Shown: positions 1 through 45,143, counted from the first letter of the stretch. The stretch is DNA of 64,000 nt from Lytechinus variegatus (GCF_018143015.1 NC_054758.1:4321001-4385000), one strand, 5' to 3'. The notes: generated by a model from the sequence alone, not told the origin. Translations and numbers: made by a program.

Positions 1-188
1 TCATGCTGAGTGTTGAATGTAGACAACAACGCTGCAATGTCAGGCAAGCACAGAGAAACAAACTTTAATGAATGTAATATTTCATCACCTGACTGCACAA
101 TTAAATATCTAAAACATGACAGAACTTGAACACTTTTAAAAATGTTCATTTTCTGGTGGGGGTTCACTAACTTTTGAGCACCACTGTA
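1..188 (-). mobile_element. End of a Tc1/mariner-like element
   Basis: The right end reads GGTTCACTAACTTTTGAGCA followed by CCACTGTA. Its reverse complement, TACAGTGGTGCTCAAAAGTT, is a typical Tc1/mariner terminal repeat with a TA target site at 187-188. The rest of the element lies outside the window, so coding capacity cannot be judged. Confidence 0.7.
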
Positions 189-624
189 TTTAACAGCAAG
201 TACATAAAACAATGTGTTTGGGAATCAGCAAAATTCTGATTGACATCATACAAAAAAATTTGTTCTATACAACAGCACAAAAACACCCAAAATTTTCAGC
301 CAGAAAAGAATATCTAAGCATGCAACTATCAAAACTTGGGGTGGTTTCAAGGTACAGCACTGTACGACAAGAACACACCGAAGAACACAATAAAACACTT
401 GTCGAAACGTTGAGTTTGGGTGGTCCTTTTCAGAACCAACATATGCCCATGAAAGAATACATGGTGTACCGTGAAACCCAATACACTCTGCTTCTTCGCC
501 ATGGAAACCTTAAAAAGTTAACCAAAAACTTCTTGTAACATACATGTAATTGTGAAACGAGTTGTCAAATGTCTAGATAGGTTGTGTGTTGAGACGTAAT
601 GAGACGTAATTTTTATTTTCACCA

Positions 625-840
625 TTACTGTTATGACCTGGATGGGGTTGGGAGGTTTGGGGAGGAAGACCTATGGGTTATGGCTATTAAGTTAGCCTTT
701 TCCATACCCAGGCAGCCTCTCCAACTCTCATCCAGGTCTTATTTTCTCTATCATGTACAAGTTTGATTGATCTTGTCTTTGATCTGTTTGTATTCTTTGT
801 CTTTTGAATGCCAAATAAAATAATAATAGTAATAGTGATT
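625..840 (+). mobile_element. LINE 3' end with AATA-type tail (probable)
   Basis: The stretch has the look of a non-LTR retrotransposon 3' UTR. It contains CTATGGGTTATGGCTATTAA and GTCTTTTGAATGCCAAATAA and ends in an AATA/AATAG simple tail. No coding part is joined to it. The family is not identified with confidence. Confidence 0.45.
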
Positions 841-1113
841 TTAAAAAAGTAAATGTGTGATTGTAAGGGGAAATATCACATTCAATTTACACTTTTTTAA
901 CCTAGAGTTAGAACTAATATTTAAAGCCATTTAGTTTTTACTAAATGTGGCTGGATTCCAGTAGTTTTTCCTCGGTCATACAAATAATCGACAAAGATGC
1001 GCTTTGAAAGGTTATTCTGCAGAATATCACAAATGAAAAAAACCAATTGTATGCAACAGAGACCTCAGTTAATATGATTCTATAACAGGTCCTTATCCCA
1101 TTCAGATGCACTG
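841..1113. other. Unclassified AT-rich DNA
   Basis: No coding frame, RNA gene or repeat structure could be supported in this stretch. Confidence 0.5.
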
Positions 1114-1570
1114 CATTCAATCAAAGTTGACCTTTACTTCCCGGGTCAAATTGCGCAGTGGGTGGGCTAGAAATTAGACTGAATCAGCTTTGATGAAACC
1201 TAACTTGCATGCTTTTCCATTGTAACTCATTTGTGTTTTGGATCTGTGATTCCTGTTTGTGATGATCACATTCAATCAAAGTTGACCTTTACTTCCCAGG
1301 TCAAATTTTGCAGTGGGTGGGCTTGAAATCGGACTGAATTAGCATTGATGAAAATTACCTGTATGCTCTTTCATTGTATCGTATTTGTATGCATTTTTGA
1401 TTTGTGATTCCTGTTTGCGATGATTGCATTCAATCAAAGTTGTCCTTTACTTCCCGGGTCAAATTGCGCAGTGGGTGGGTTTGAAATGAGGGAAAATTTA
1501 TGAAAATCACTTAAACATTGTCCTACAGTGACTACCTTATATGTTTGTTTTGTTTTGTGAATCATGTTTA
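1114..1570. repeat. Tandem repeat, ~155-bp unit, about three units
   Basis: Each unit begins CATTCAATCAAAGTTG, at 1114, 1269 and 1427, and continues CCTTTACTTCCCGGGTCAAA, then CAGTGGGTGGG. Units 1 and 2 are full length; the third diverges after about 70 bp. It has no coding potential. Confidence 0.85.
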
Positions 1571-3225
1571 TAATTTCAAGCTCAACAATATGAATAAACC
1601 ACGCCCATAGAAAAAAGAATTATGATTATTATCATTGCTATCTAATGAATACTTTGCATCAAACTCAAAGATAAATGGAGGAACGTCAACAGTTTTTTAA
1701 GAGCAATCAAACAGCCAAGAGAAAAAATCAAACACTCCTTTTCAGTGCCGACCACACAGAAACGTTGGCCTAACAGTGTGCCCTGTCACATCTTTCAGAT
1801 TGTGAAGTCAAAACATTTATTTCAATATGCAAGCAATGCATTGTTGCAACATCAGGCATCGCTGCCACCTTACCGGTTGTTACAGGGCTTCTGTTAGCGC
1901 ATTGTTAGCGCTATCAAACTGTGGGGTCAGTACTGGACTATAAATCGTGTATACCACAAATTTCCATAATAGACGGAGGACTTTCCCCATTATTAAGTAT
2001 CAAGAAACAGGACTAAAATTATCCTACATAACTGCATGGTAATGATGAATGATGAATACATAGGGATGAGGCATACACAGCGATCAAAGCGAAAGCTCAT
2101 TACCATTTCCTTTCTATATTTTCCAAACTACATGAAAAATCATATGAGAATGGTCAGTGGCCGTTCGGATATGGCAAACAAAACACTGCAGCATTTTCTT
2201 CTCTTTCAACGATGGCATGAAATACAAAACACATCACGTTATTTTCATCTTTGAGTATAAATGTACATGAAACACGATGGTACCAATACCTATAAGCAAA
2301 CTCTACTCTATGGCTCAATGAGTACGATGATGGTAACAGCTATTCATGAACCATAAATTGTAGCTCAAGTAAAACAATTTCTAATCCTAAACTTTCTTGC
2401 AATGGTCAGCAAAGCCATATCTAAACTTGCCTTACAAAAGGTCATACATGAATTGCCTTATTTAAAGATCAAAATGTTTAATTAGTACAAGAAATGTTGT
2501 GTGAGCCTTAAATCACTTGACAAGGTGATTTAAATTGTGGGAACAACCTTGCAAGTTGAAAATACTTTGGAGGAATAACCTTGCAAATTGATTTAATTTG
2601 TGGGATATTCAAGTGTTGGACTGCTTGGTGCTGAACAAGCAGCAAAATATAATTTTTCATACTTTAAAAAAAATACAATGAAGATAATCAAATTCTCAAT
2701 ATATAATTCTATGGAATTAAAGAAAGAAAAACACAATTAAATAGTGACATCTGCGTTACATCACATATATCAGAAGTCTGAAACTGCAGGTAATATTTTG
2801 AGAAAACCGTACAGTATTAAGCAGGAAAAAGCAATTTAAGAAATTAAAGCACATACATATAAACATAATTTCAAATATAAAAACATACAGAATTTAATAA
2901 ATACATCAGTTATGAATTTTAACGTAGAGTAATGTACACAGGTTTGATATGACAAATATAATGGGGAAGCTCAATAGATTTTAAGTCAGTTGATTCAGAA
3001 CTTGACCAGGGATTTGTCTCACAAAGCCTATCAATTAATCATATATCGATTCTTTACGATCGATTGCATTGATCATGATGTGCAATCGCTTGTAAAATTT
3101 CAACGTATGATTAATTGCTATGCTTTGTGTTATAGAACCCAGACCAAGGAAGGGAGGCACAAACTCGAGAACCCAATTTTATAAAACTAGAAAACAATGG
3201 CAAGTTACAATTTGATTTTATAAGC
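1571..3225. other. Unclassified AT-rich DNA
   Basis: Only short open frames occur, none with recognisable protein character. No repeat boundary was clear. Confidence 0.45.
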
Positions 3226-3990
3226 AGGGTTCCCACAGAAATTTGAAAACAGAATTCCATGACTTTCCCCGTGACTAAATTTGCTGCTCTCCATGACTTC
3301 CTGTGAAGTCCCGGGAGTTGGGTAGAATTTAGGATGTCACAAAACTGGGAAAAATGGAAATCATGAACATTAATTATACAATAGCAGAGTATGATCGTAG
3401 AGTATGAGAGTTGCGAGACACAATAGGGAAGCTGCCATAGCCAAGTGGTAAATGCAATAGACCAGTTCGTAGTTACTTCATGGGCGATTTTGGTCAAATG
3501 ACCTTTCATTTCTTTCATCATGATAGGCAGATTTCAAAGCAAGATATTACGTAAGCTTGCCTTACATAGCAGGATGAAGAAATTGAATAGACCAGGTGTC
3601 TAGAATAGCACACCAATGAACACTTAATGAAGGTATTTGTTGCATTCCTACTTTGAATGCATATCTTAGCATGTTGCACAATGTACTTGACAAACTCTGA
3701 AATACCAGTCGTTCGTGGGAGCATTGTTGTTTTTTGTGGATGTAAATGAAAACGACAATTCACAAGAATATATGAATAATCAAGACATCAAAGTTGGTGC
3801 TTATCTCGTTAGATTTTAAAGCACCATGTCACTTTAGTACAAATGACCTTCCTCTGATCATGCGTAGAATCTTTTGATCATGTGCAGAAAGGAACTACGA
3901 AGTGGCTTATTCCATGACTTTTCCCCGACTTTCCATGACCACAAATTTTTCAAGGATTTTTCAAGGATTTTCCATGACTGTGGGAACCCT
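3226..3990. mobile_element. TIR element with nested MITE
   Basis: The outer TIRs are AGGGTTCCCACAG (3226) and CTGTGGGAACCCT (ending 3990). Both ends have internal TTCCATGACTTT-type subterminal repeats. The centre is interrupted by a second element (3459-3909). It is non-coding. Confidence 0.8.
3459..3909. mobile_element. MITE copy A (CCAGTTCGTAGTT family)
   Basis: The imperfect TIRs are ACCAGTTCGTAGTTACTTC at the left and GGAACTACGAAGTGGCTTA at the right. A very similar copy lies at 16836-17270. The open frames on its minus strand are shared between copies only because the element is repeated. Confidence 0.8.
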
Positions 3991-4137
3991 GGGGCCCGTT
4001 GCAGAAAGAGTTGCAATCAATCGCAACTCTAAAAATCATGCGTAACTTGATTTTCAGCCAATCAACAGCGCGCATTTGGGACTTGCGATTGATTTTTTGA
4101 CTTGCGTTTAAACGAAACTCTTTCTGCAACGGACCCC
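3991..4137. mobile_element. 147-bp MITE copy A (GGGGCCCGTTGCAGAAAGAG)
   Basis: The TIRs are GGGGCCCGTTGCAGAAAGAG and CTCTTTCTGCAACGGACCCC, enclosing GCAATCAATCGCAACTCT-type inverted repeats and CAACAGCGCGCATTTGGGAC. It abuts the element ending at 3990. A second copy lies at 22516-22662. Confidence 0.88.
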
Positions 4138-6158
4138 TGATAAGCTACTGAAAAACAGCGATCTGATTGGCTGATGACAAATTTGACCCAGACTTCTCAA
4201 TCTCACCCTTGTTTCTATTTGTCTAAACATTAGCACTAAACAGTTTTAGAAATCTCGTAGAGTTATGTTATAAGCTACTGTAATCCTGCAATCTCATTGG
4301 CTAATAGCTTCGTCTAGATTTTTATCATGCCTGTTGATATCGGTAACAAGTTTTCAGATTCTAGTTTCTGCAATTCAAACAAAAATACTTAAAGGTACAA
4401 AACAATCACCAGGAATACTATTATTTATGTTACTATTTCTAAAGTTCTAATATTCATGAATAAAAAATTTATCTCAAATTTCAAAATTTAATCCCCTACT
4501 CATCCGCAGAAGAATAATGGCGATGATACACTGTGAAAAAAACGCTGTTTGAAAGTTTAATCATGTTGTTAAAGCCTGTCACTCTTAGCAATTATTGGTT
4601 AAAGTTTTAAACAAGTTATTTGAAGCTTGAAACAAGTTGATTAAAATATGTTTCAACAATTTCAACGTTTACATTTAAACAACTTGTTGTTATAATGACA
4701 GGTTTAAATAACATGCTTAAATTTGTTAAATGGTTTGATAAACCCTGGACTCCTATACTGCATGCAGAGTTGTGTGTAAAAAAAACTAAAACAAAAAAAA
4801 TACTGCACTGTGAAAAACACTGACGCAAATTCATGAAGGTGGTATTGAATTTTTGGTCTTAACCGTGGGAAATGCAGATATCATGCATAAATAACGCTTA
4901 CGGTAATTCTGTGCAAATACTGAAATAGAGTCCACAAATGCAGAGTTTTATCACAACATGCTACATTCATGCTTGCTAGTAAGGTTAGAACATTAATAAA
5001 TCCAATGTTTCTTTTGAATCAATTCATATAAACAGACCACTCATTCATATATACCTGCTAAACATACTTTTGATTTCAGTAAAAGACATAATTTTCTACA
5101 GACCCTCACCCAAGATATATCTCGGCCACAATAGATGCACTAAATCAATCATAATTAAGGCATGAAATCTACATGAACTATGGTTTCAAACCAAAGATTT
5201 AAAACCACCTTTGTGAATTTGGGATATTGAATTTTAGATGTTAGCTTGAAAAAGTAGACTTTCATACTGCCATGTATACAATAGCAGAGTCAAAACATTA
5301 TTGGTTATGATTTTATAATATCTATAATATCATTTCAATAGTTACTATACTTACATTTTATCAATAATATTTGGCTATTATCAGCAATATTCAATTGCAA
5401 AAGGATACATATTTTAAGTATTTGATAGTAAAAGTATGGCAAAAGCATTGTGCCATGATTTAAAGACCACAGCATCTACACATGAGACATGATAATGTCA
5501 TCCAAACTGCTTCTGGGCATAACATTATCATAACATTTTGAATACAAAATACTGAATAAACTGGACATAATCGGGTGGGGGGGGGATGAATCCAAAGCTC
5601 TGAAGTTAATTACTACATTTCTTAAGGGTCTGCTGTGGTATTCCAAGAAGAGAGAAATACAAACTCAACAGTTTATAGACTCTGAAAAAATATCATTTGG
5701 GTTAAAGATAAATTCCAGTTCTGGTAACGATCTCAAAATGACTTTTCACAGAATCTCATATAATGACCACCCAAGTGTCTGTTTATATGAATAAAAAACA
5801 TGTGCCAAAGGATTCTGGAAGAAATTGTGGAATTGCTGAGAAATAAGCGCGGATTCTGTTACTTCCGTCGGGTCTTTATTCCAGCAATAATAATACCCTG
5901 TCCCACGTGTGCCTATCTGTGTTGGCGATCTTCAGTGTGATCGCATTTCAGCTTAGATTTTATGATTTCACAAAGTTCAGTTTATGTAACTGTACCAGAT
6001 CTAGATCCTCAATGATACACTGACAATTAAGCCTGGTTTTACAGACATTCTCATGAAATCAATGTTTACTACAACTACTGGTATTTCTCTTTAAATTCTC
6101 CTTTCAACAATAAATACATGTCGCTCCCTGAAAGAGAATGCAATCTTTAAAGAAAAAA
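4138..6158. other. AT-rich DNA, short direct repeat only
   Basis: No gene was seen. Two related pieces, TAAGCTACTGAAAAACAGCG near 4141 and TAAGCTACTGTAATCCTGCA near 4271, each continue into a TCTGATTGGCTGAT-like motif and form a decayed direct repeat. The rest is AT-rich and unclassified. Confidence 0.45.
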
Positions 6159-7256
6159 AGTGGAATGCCTCTCCGTCTCACCTGCATCACGCGGTTCAAT
6201 ATAGCAGCAGTGCTGACTTTGAATACTACTCTAACTCGCACAAGATGTTCAGTAATACATGGTTACTCTTATGTCCAGTTTTTATGAACTAGACCAATAA
6301 ACTTACAGAGATATGATGGTTATTCAACAAAAAACCCCAACATGGCCAAAGTTCATTGACCTTACATGATCTTTGACCTTGATCATGTGACCTGAAACTC
6401 AAACAGGATATTCAGTGATACTTGATTACTCTTATGTACAAGTTTCATGAATCAGATCCATAAACTTTCAAAGTTATGATGGTAATTCAACAGATAACCC
6501 AATTCGGCCAAAGTTCTTTGACCTTTGACCTTGGTCATGTGACCTGAAACGCGCACAGGATGTTCAGTGATACTTGATTACTCTAATGTCCAAGTTTAAT
6601 GAACTAGACCAATAAACTTTCAAAGTTATGATGGTAATTCAACAGATACCCCCGATTCAGCCAAAGTTCATTGACCCTAAATGACCTTTGACCTTAATCA
6701 TGAGACCTGAAACTTGCACAAAATATTCAGTGATGCTTGATTACTATTATGTCCAAGTTTCATGAATCAGATCCATAAACTTTCAAAGTTATGATGGGAA
6801 TTCAACAGATATCCCCAATTCGGCCAAAGTTCATTGACCCTAAATGACCTTTGACCTTGGTCATGTGACGTGAAACTCATGCAGGATGTTCAGTGATACT
6901 TGATTTACCTTATGTCCAAGTTTCATGAACTAGGTCCATATATTTTCTAAGTTATGATGACATTTCAAAAACTTAACCTCAGGTTAAGATTTCGATGTTG
7001 ATTCCTCCAACATGGTCTAAGTTCATTGACCCTAAATGACCTTTGACCTTGGTCATGTGACATGAAACTCTAATAGGATGTTCAGTAATACTTGATTAAC
7101 CTTATGGCCAAGTTTTATTAACTAGGTCCATATACTTTCTAAGTTATGACGTCATTTCAAAAACTTAACCTCAGGTTAAGATTTGATGTTGACGCCGCCG
7201 CCGCCGTCGGAAAAGCGGCGCCTATAGTCTCACTTTGCTTCGCAGGTGAGACAAAA
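6159..7256 (+). mobile_element. DR1-bearing TIR element, copy 1
   Basis: The ends are GTCTCACCTGCATCACGCGG (from 6175, after a short leader AAGTGGAATGCC) and GCTTCGCAGGTGAGAC (to 7252). The inner part consists of ~163-bp subrepeats carrying TTCAGTGATACTTGATTACT, TCCAAGTTTCATGAAC and TGACCTTTGACCTTGGTCAT. A GC-rich hairpin (GCCGCCGCCG, AAAAGCGGCGCC) precedes the right end. Full copies lie at 38652-39737 and, interrupted, at 23309-26027. It is non-coding. Confidence 0.9.
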
Positions 7257-7487
7257 AATGATTTCTGCATTTGTAATCCCAACATTAAACGTTCCCATTT
7301 GAATGTAACAGATTGTGAGTGCTATTGAAGCTTAGCATCAAATCTACAATTGGCAGGTCGCAATATCTATACTAATGCATAATCTATACTGTACATATGT
7401 TTTTTTTTGTCTGCAAGAAACATTATAAATTCAGCAAAGAAATGTGATTCTATCCACAAAAGTCAGCCAACGAATGCAAAATAATTG

Positions 7488-7620
7488 TTCACACAGGATC
7501 TTGTGGAACGAAGAAATGCAAAATTATTTTTCACACAGGATCTTGTGGATGCAACACATACAGATCTTGTGGAGTGAACAAATGCAAAATTGTCTCTCAC
7601 ACAGGATCTTGTGGCTCAAC
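7488..7620 (+). repeat. Irregular ~40-bp minisatellite
   Basis: CACACAGGATCTTGTGG recurs at 7490, 7532 and 7598, with a partial CAGATCTTGTGG at 7561. The copies are separated by AAATGCAAAATT-type spacers. The open frame across it is only a translation of the repeat. Confidence 0.7.
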
Positions 7621-7674
7621 CTTTTGCCCATACCAAGCAGCGAGAGAGTCGAGAAGAGTCAGTGTGAGATAGCA

Positions 7675-7905
7675 TAAGACTAGTCTGCTGTGCGAACCCT
7701 TCACTTAAGTTAAGGGTCTGAATATGCCAACCTAAAATGCCTTCTGTACTCAATTGAAATAGCAAGTTTTGGATGTGCTAGTCTTTACGTGGAGACACAC
7801 TTGTTGATCTAAGTTTCAATCAGTGTATGTGCTAGTCTTTGCATAGAGACCCACTTGTTAAAGTTTCAATCAGGGTCTGTGCCTGTAGACTAGCAAATGA
7901 CTGTG
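7675..7905 (+). mobile_element. CR1-like LINE 3' tail (solo)
   Basis: It matches the 3' end of the LINE fragment at 51940-52550. Shared pieces are TAGTCTGCTG, CAAACCCTTCACT, AAGGGTCTGAAT, GTGCTAGTCTTTGC and GTCTGTGCCTG with AGACTAGCAAAT. A central GTGCTAGTCTTT block is duplicated here. No coding part is attached. Confidence 0.75.
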
Positions 7906-9051
7906 AGAGAATGAGTGCTGTCAGTGAGGCCTTATGGATATTGGCACAGAGGGCGAAGCATACATGTATTATTCATGAGCTGCTTTAGATTAATGGATCA
8001 ATTGGCATAGTAAATCCTGACATGCAACCTTAATACTTGCTATACTGCAAACTTTTCTCACAACCCCGGACATTTGTTAACCCCATACTACTGCAGGCAT
8101 GCACCTAGCTGAATAAAGATTGATCAAGGAAAGATAATATCATCTGATATAATTAAAATATAAATAATTAGCTCAAGAGTAGTTGGTGATAATTCATACG
8201 GACTCGCATTGCCAGAATCTCAAGCATTACCCTTAACAGATATACCATCCCCCCTCATGAGACATGAGGCTACTCATACAACATATTATTATATTACTAT
8301 CCTAATAGTTACTGTCATTGAAACTATCATTACTATCCTTACTATGGCACAGTAGATCAAACATTTATCATATTCAATGCAAGAAAGTAAGTAAAACAGC
8401 CACCCCTCGCCACAGAGTTTCCTCTATATTTCAATCAATACCTCAAAATCGATATATAGTTTCTAAATCACTCCACCTAATTCAATTAACAAAGCATAAG
8501 ATTGGCTATTTTGTGCATTTTTGTTAGATTCACAACATGACACAATAAATGGTAGAATTAACATTCCCCTGGCACTTAATATGAATAATAACAACCAATC
8601 CGCCTGTACAAAAACAGACAAAACACCAACAGTCACCTCAACCCATTTCCTTTAAAGTAGCAAAAACATTTGGTAATATTTCAATACGAGTTGCTCTTGT
8701 GGGTTATAGTGTTATCTCCATCACCGTCGCCTGCCACTGAAAGACGTTAATAAGCGCATGTCACTGCAAAGTTTGTAGCAGATGGGTGGTGGTTCGGGGA
8801 TGAGATGCATCCCGGTGCTTGTGATCCGGTCCTACGCTGTTCCCTTCGACATGCTGAAGTGGTTTACGATGATATGAAATCCATGCATGCGGCACGCGTG
8901 ACATGCAAGTTTAAAGACATCAAGTTTTCTCCTCCGATAACGGTGCGGAATCAAAACCAAGAACGATCCTTAGAGCATTTGCTTGCAGCGCTGACAGGAG
9001 GCCGATCTCCGTCTGACTTTCCGATGGATCCTAGTCGACCCTTGACCCCCG
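7906..9051 (-). other. Probable BTBD10 3' UTR and downstream flank
   Basis: No gene is seen here. The part near 8760-9050 is GC-richer and continuous with exon 9, so it is probably 3' UTR. Open frames on the plus strand near 8805-9318 are antisense shadows of exon 9. The rest is AT-rich and unclassified. The end of the transcript cannot be placed from sequence alone. Confidence 0.4.
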
Positions 9052-41104
<32,053 letters not shown>

Positions 41105-41924
41105 GCAAGAAAGACTTGAATTACCGTCTGCTGCTGTATGTCGGTGCGTTCACACTATGCCCCGTTTCAAAACTGTTGTAATGAGTTTCGGAGGGGATGA
41201 GTTCTAATCTACTAGGGAAAGGCTGGAGCGAGTGAAGAACAAACATTTAAGAATAAAATTAGTCATATTGAAAGTAGCAATATTTCAGCAATGATGAATA
41301 ATAATTACATATAGCACAATATTCTGATGAATGCAATATACATGTACATGTACGGTATCAGAGGCAGGCGAAAAATTAATTTAAAAAAATTTCTGGGGCC
41401 AAAATTTCAAACTACAGTTTGAATTGGACCCTAAGGGAATTCCAGGGGCTCCTTTTTTTTTAGTTCTCCAGGCTCTTGGGGGCTCGATTTTAATTTAATA
41501 AGCCTCAAAATGAAATTGTCCTCGAAATTGGAGGTTAGATATTCTTGAAACCTGCTCACATCAATGTGACGATCATACCGATCACTCAGCATCTCATAAC
41601 ATTTAGAATCATTACAAAATTTTTAAAAATAACAAAAATTCAACTTTTAATCAGAATTTTACATGTAAATCTAGCTTAATTGCAAGGACATGAAGCCTGG
41701 CAGAAGGATTATCATTTTCTGGATTTGCCACTTACGTTTGCTGTCATGTTTGGGATTTAAATATGTATCAAAATAGATCTATACAAAAATTGGCGCTAAT
41801 GCAGTTTGCACCGGCCGGCTTCAAGCAAATTTCCGCAACAGAAATCGTTCACAGATTTGGCAAGTCTCTCAGTCACACTTTGAGGTCTATGAACAATGCT
41901 TTTCCAAACACCAGGAATCTATGT
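41105..41924 (-). promoter_or_regulatory. Probable 5' UTR and promoter side of the BTBD10 homologue
   Basis: The 100 bp upstream of the ATG (41105-41210) is GC-richer, with an in-frame stop, and reads as 5' UTR. No TATA box is evident. The start site cannot be fixed from sequence. Confidence 0.4.
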
Positions 41925-42848
41925 TATCATTCAAATTCTCAGTCAGACTTCACTTGGCTTCACCATAATTTTGACATAGACTGAAGATAACGACCAAAAT
42001 ATTTGCCTGTGGCAGTCGTACCAATTTGTTCGCCGCACATTCGCATGATTTGGTCGCTAACAAGCTAACTTCACACAGTGACAAATTGTATAGAACGGAT
42101 AGTAGTGCGTTCAACGCTAGCTGGCGTTTATATTTTGCTTTATTACATGACATCATCCAGCCACTGCTAAGATTAAATTTAAGAATGAAAATATAGCAAT
42201 GCAACCCTTCCATTGCCCCACACAGTATTCCAACAAAACAAGTGTGCAATTACCTATCACCTCGTACCAAAATCGACCTAGAATTTCACTTTCGCGTATT
42301 GTATATGAATTATGAAAGGTATTCTTGGAGGATCCATTTTCTCACCGATACCACACAGGTAAGCGAATTTCGATTACTTCTTGCTTTTCCGTCAAACTCT
42401 TACGAATTAGCATCGACATGTCATCGTGTTTGTTGGAGTTTGCAGAGTATCTCAACGTGCACAAACTTCCACAAAGTCAATTGATTTCCAGGTTTCGGAG
42501 CGTCGCCTGTATATGCATGAAATTGCAGAGTCTCAATAATTTTCGTTCCATTTGGGAGCAATCCGATCACGAACCAAGACCATTTCCCGCATAGACAATG
42601 TGACCAGATATCATTATCACTATAGACACTCTCGTAGGCAGTCCGAAGGAACTATTTTGGTGACCACGTAGTCATGACGTGATCTGCGCATTTGACCAAT
42701 CAGCAGTCTCCGATTCACTGAGCAGAGACGGTCTATCCATGGTAAACAGTCTATGGACGATTTGCCACTGTGCTTCAGTCCATATGATTTATTTTGGCAA
42801 AGCCAAATTGCAAACGAAGCGATGTCTGACTGAGAATTTGAACAATGA
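41925..42848. mobile_element. Candidate ~920-bp inverted-repeat element
   Basis: TTCAAATTCTCAGTCAGACT (41930) and GACATAGACTGAAG pair with CTTCAGTCCATATGATTT and TGTCTGACTGAGAATTTGAA (to 42842). Arms are about 65-80 nt with mismatches. Overlapping short frames inside are not recognisable proteins. Confidence 0.55.
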
Positions 42849-42966
42849 CATTGGTTGAGATTGAAGCAGATACAGGCTTTTTACAGGAATCGCGATGTGG
42901 ATTGTGGAAAAGCGGTGGGCAAATTTGCCAAATATCGACCTTGATTCTTGAAATAAGGTCGCGGAC

Positions 42967-43160
42967 TTAGGGGGTGTTGCAAGAAAATATTTGAAACATT
43001 CGCAAATATTCTATTGCAATTTTTCTGTGTAGAATCTAGGCCTTGCAATTTTTGCTACAGGAGTACAGCAAATAAGATAACACGCCTTGTTTCAAGAAGA
43101 TTAGCAATCAATCACAAATTTGCGATTAACTGCAAGATTAGAAAATGAAACACCCCCATT
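42967..43160. mobile_element. Small MITE (GGGGGTGTTGCAAGAAAATA)
   Basis: GGGGGTGTTGCAAGAAAAT at the left is mirrored by TTAGAAAATGAAACACCCCC at the right, with CGCAAATATTC and AATTTGCGATTA inside. Confidence 0.65.
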
Positions 43161-44115
43161 AACTTAGAATTAGACTGAGACTTGACTGTGATAGAAGAAT
43201 TTGTTTGTAATTACTAAATTAGCCTATGTCATGACAGTTGGCAATCACAAAATGAATGAAAGTTGAAACAATTTAGTGCTGGGAATTCGGGAAATTTGCT
43301 TGAAGTAGGCTGGCGGTGGTGTGAAACTGCACTAGCACCCCAAAATAAATATATCTGAATCTGAAAATCTACTTCATCTTACGACTGCATTCAGGAGACA
43401 TTGTTTGATTGATTCTTGGTTAGTTATTGGCTATTGCGCAATCGTATTTTTGTTCACACATCACGAATGCAAACTGCACTGGCTGGCTAGCCGTGTCGGC
43501 AGTGCAGTCTATGCTATGTGGGCACTGGGCCGTGTACTGCAGTGTCGCGATTCGTTCAAACAAAAACAGTTCGGCTGGGACCGGAGTTTGGCCCAATTTT
43601 TATTAGCATTTCTTCTATTTTCTACTAATATTCCACACTAGATTTACGATTAAGAAATCATACTGTTAGCCGAAATGCTTGGAACTCACATTTCCTTGCC
43701 CTTATCTCCAAGAATGATTCATGTCTCGGCCGTCTTCCAAAATTTTGTAATGTCACGTTCGCTGTGTAATGTTCTCCTCCGTCTATCGGCCATACAAATA
43801 TGAGTTCCTGACGCGAAGTTGCCGGTAGATGGCAGCATAAAAATATCGTCAGAGAATCATGATGAGGTAGTAGCAGCAGTGATTGAAAATGAAGGAGCCA
43901 AATTCAAATGTGATCTTGCTAAATCATAAAACAAAACATGGGTCCACACGTTGGTTAATATTGCTCATATTAACCATGGCCAATTATTCAGATCAAATTA
44001 GCAAGTGGCGACCGCGCCTTATATGCTTTTCTGTCTTTGTTTCTTTTTTTTCAAATAATTGAAAACTGGAAAAGGGTGAAGAGAGAAGAGTATGAAAATG
44101 GGAGATCACATTATG
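43160..44115. other. Unclassified intergenic DNA
   Basis: No gene supported. A 78-codon frame near 43405 has no recognisable family features. Confidence 0.45.
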
Positions 44116-44119
44116 GAAG

Positions 44120-45143
44120 CTTAAAAGTGCCACCCAGATATAATCATCTCGTCATGTCTACATCTCTTAGGGAAAAGGATAAGTTGACGAGATCTCGGAT
44201 CTCGTCATGTCTACCAGGGGCAGCCTCGGCCCTGGCGTTGGGCTTCAGCCCCCTCTCTTTTTTTCAAAAACTGTGTACAAAAACGTATGATGACCATAAT
44301 TACTGATTGTGATTTTTTGCATGGTCACCCCCCCCCCCCCACTTTGAAAACCGCTCCGCGGCCCCTGTGTACATCCGTGTGAGATATGATCAGATTTTGG
44401 ATCTCGTCATGTTTACATCTTTTACAGTATTTTAGAAGAGATGATCAGATGGCAAGATTTTGGATCTGATATCTTGCCATTTGATCATCTCTCCCACAGG
44501 ATGTAGATCCGGGGGGGCCCGGGGGGCACTTCCATTCACGAGTGCATACCATGCGCGACCATGGGGTCTGGAAAAGCACTCTAAACACGTATTTTCCATA
44601 TGCTGAAAATGCACCCCTTAACAAGTATTCGCGTGTAAAACCGTACCTTTAACAAGTATAAGACACAAAACGATTTTCTTGGCAATTATTCCTTGAATTG
44701 AACCCCTTAACAAGTACAGCGACATTTCAATTGTTCCAGACGTCGATCGGTCGTCGGTTTTACCATTACCTATACATCATTGGGTTTTAGTACAGACCTA
44801 TCTCCGACACCTCGCGCAAATCCTGTTGGGGAAGAAAGTACATCTATCATAAAACATTTTAGTCTTAGTTTGTTAAACCCTCGAAAATTTGACCCTAAAC
44901 ACGTATCTTTCCTAGCGAAAATAGATACCCTTTTTCATTATTGTTTTTGACACCCTTAATTACGTTACGTACGTAACGTGCCCTATGCTGAAAAAGACAT
45001 CCTTTTTACGTGTTTTTTTTTGGTCGCGCATGGTATCTCGTCAATCCCGGGATGTAGATATGGCTAGATCCGAGATTTCGTCATCTTATCATTTTGCCTA
45101 AGAGATGTAGACATGACTATGATTCGCTGGTGGGCACTTTTAA
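44120..45143. mobile_element. ~1-kb TIR element with a second repeat nested inside
   Basis: The left arm is TTAAAAGTGCCACC, then CATGTCTACATCTCTTAGGG and GACGAGATCTCGGATC. The right arm is GATCCGAGATTTCGTC, then CTAAGAGATGTAGACATGAC and GGTGGGCACTTTTAA. Arms extend about 90 bp. The centre (about 44508-45030) is a different G-rich repeat. Confidence 0.8.
44508..45030. mobile_element. GGGGGGCACTTCCATTCACG repeat
   Basis: The left end reads GGGGGGCACTTCCATTCACG, then TGCATACCATGCGCGACCAT. The right end reads GTTTTTTTTTGGTCGCGCAT, then GGTATCTCGTC. ACCCCTTAACAAGTA and CTAAACACGTATTTTCC motifs repeat inside. It is related to the fragments at 27655 and 32755. Confidence 0.7.

Noticed and set aside
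212..538. 108-codon plus-strand frame
   Set aside because: No recognisable domain, no splice context and close to a transposon end; likely chance in AT-rich DNA.
3111..3763. Minus-strand frames of 136 and 81 codons
   Set aside because: They lie inside TIR elements, and the second recurs at 16.9 kb only because the MITE is duplicated.
42242..42594. Two overlapping plus-strand frames
   Set aside because: They lie within an inverted-repeat element and have no protein-like signature.
43405..43641. 78-codon frame with hydrophobic stretch
   Set aside because: It looks like a possible membrane segment but has no family match, no splice context and ordinary intergenic surroundings.
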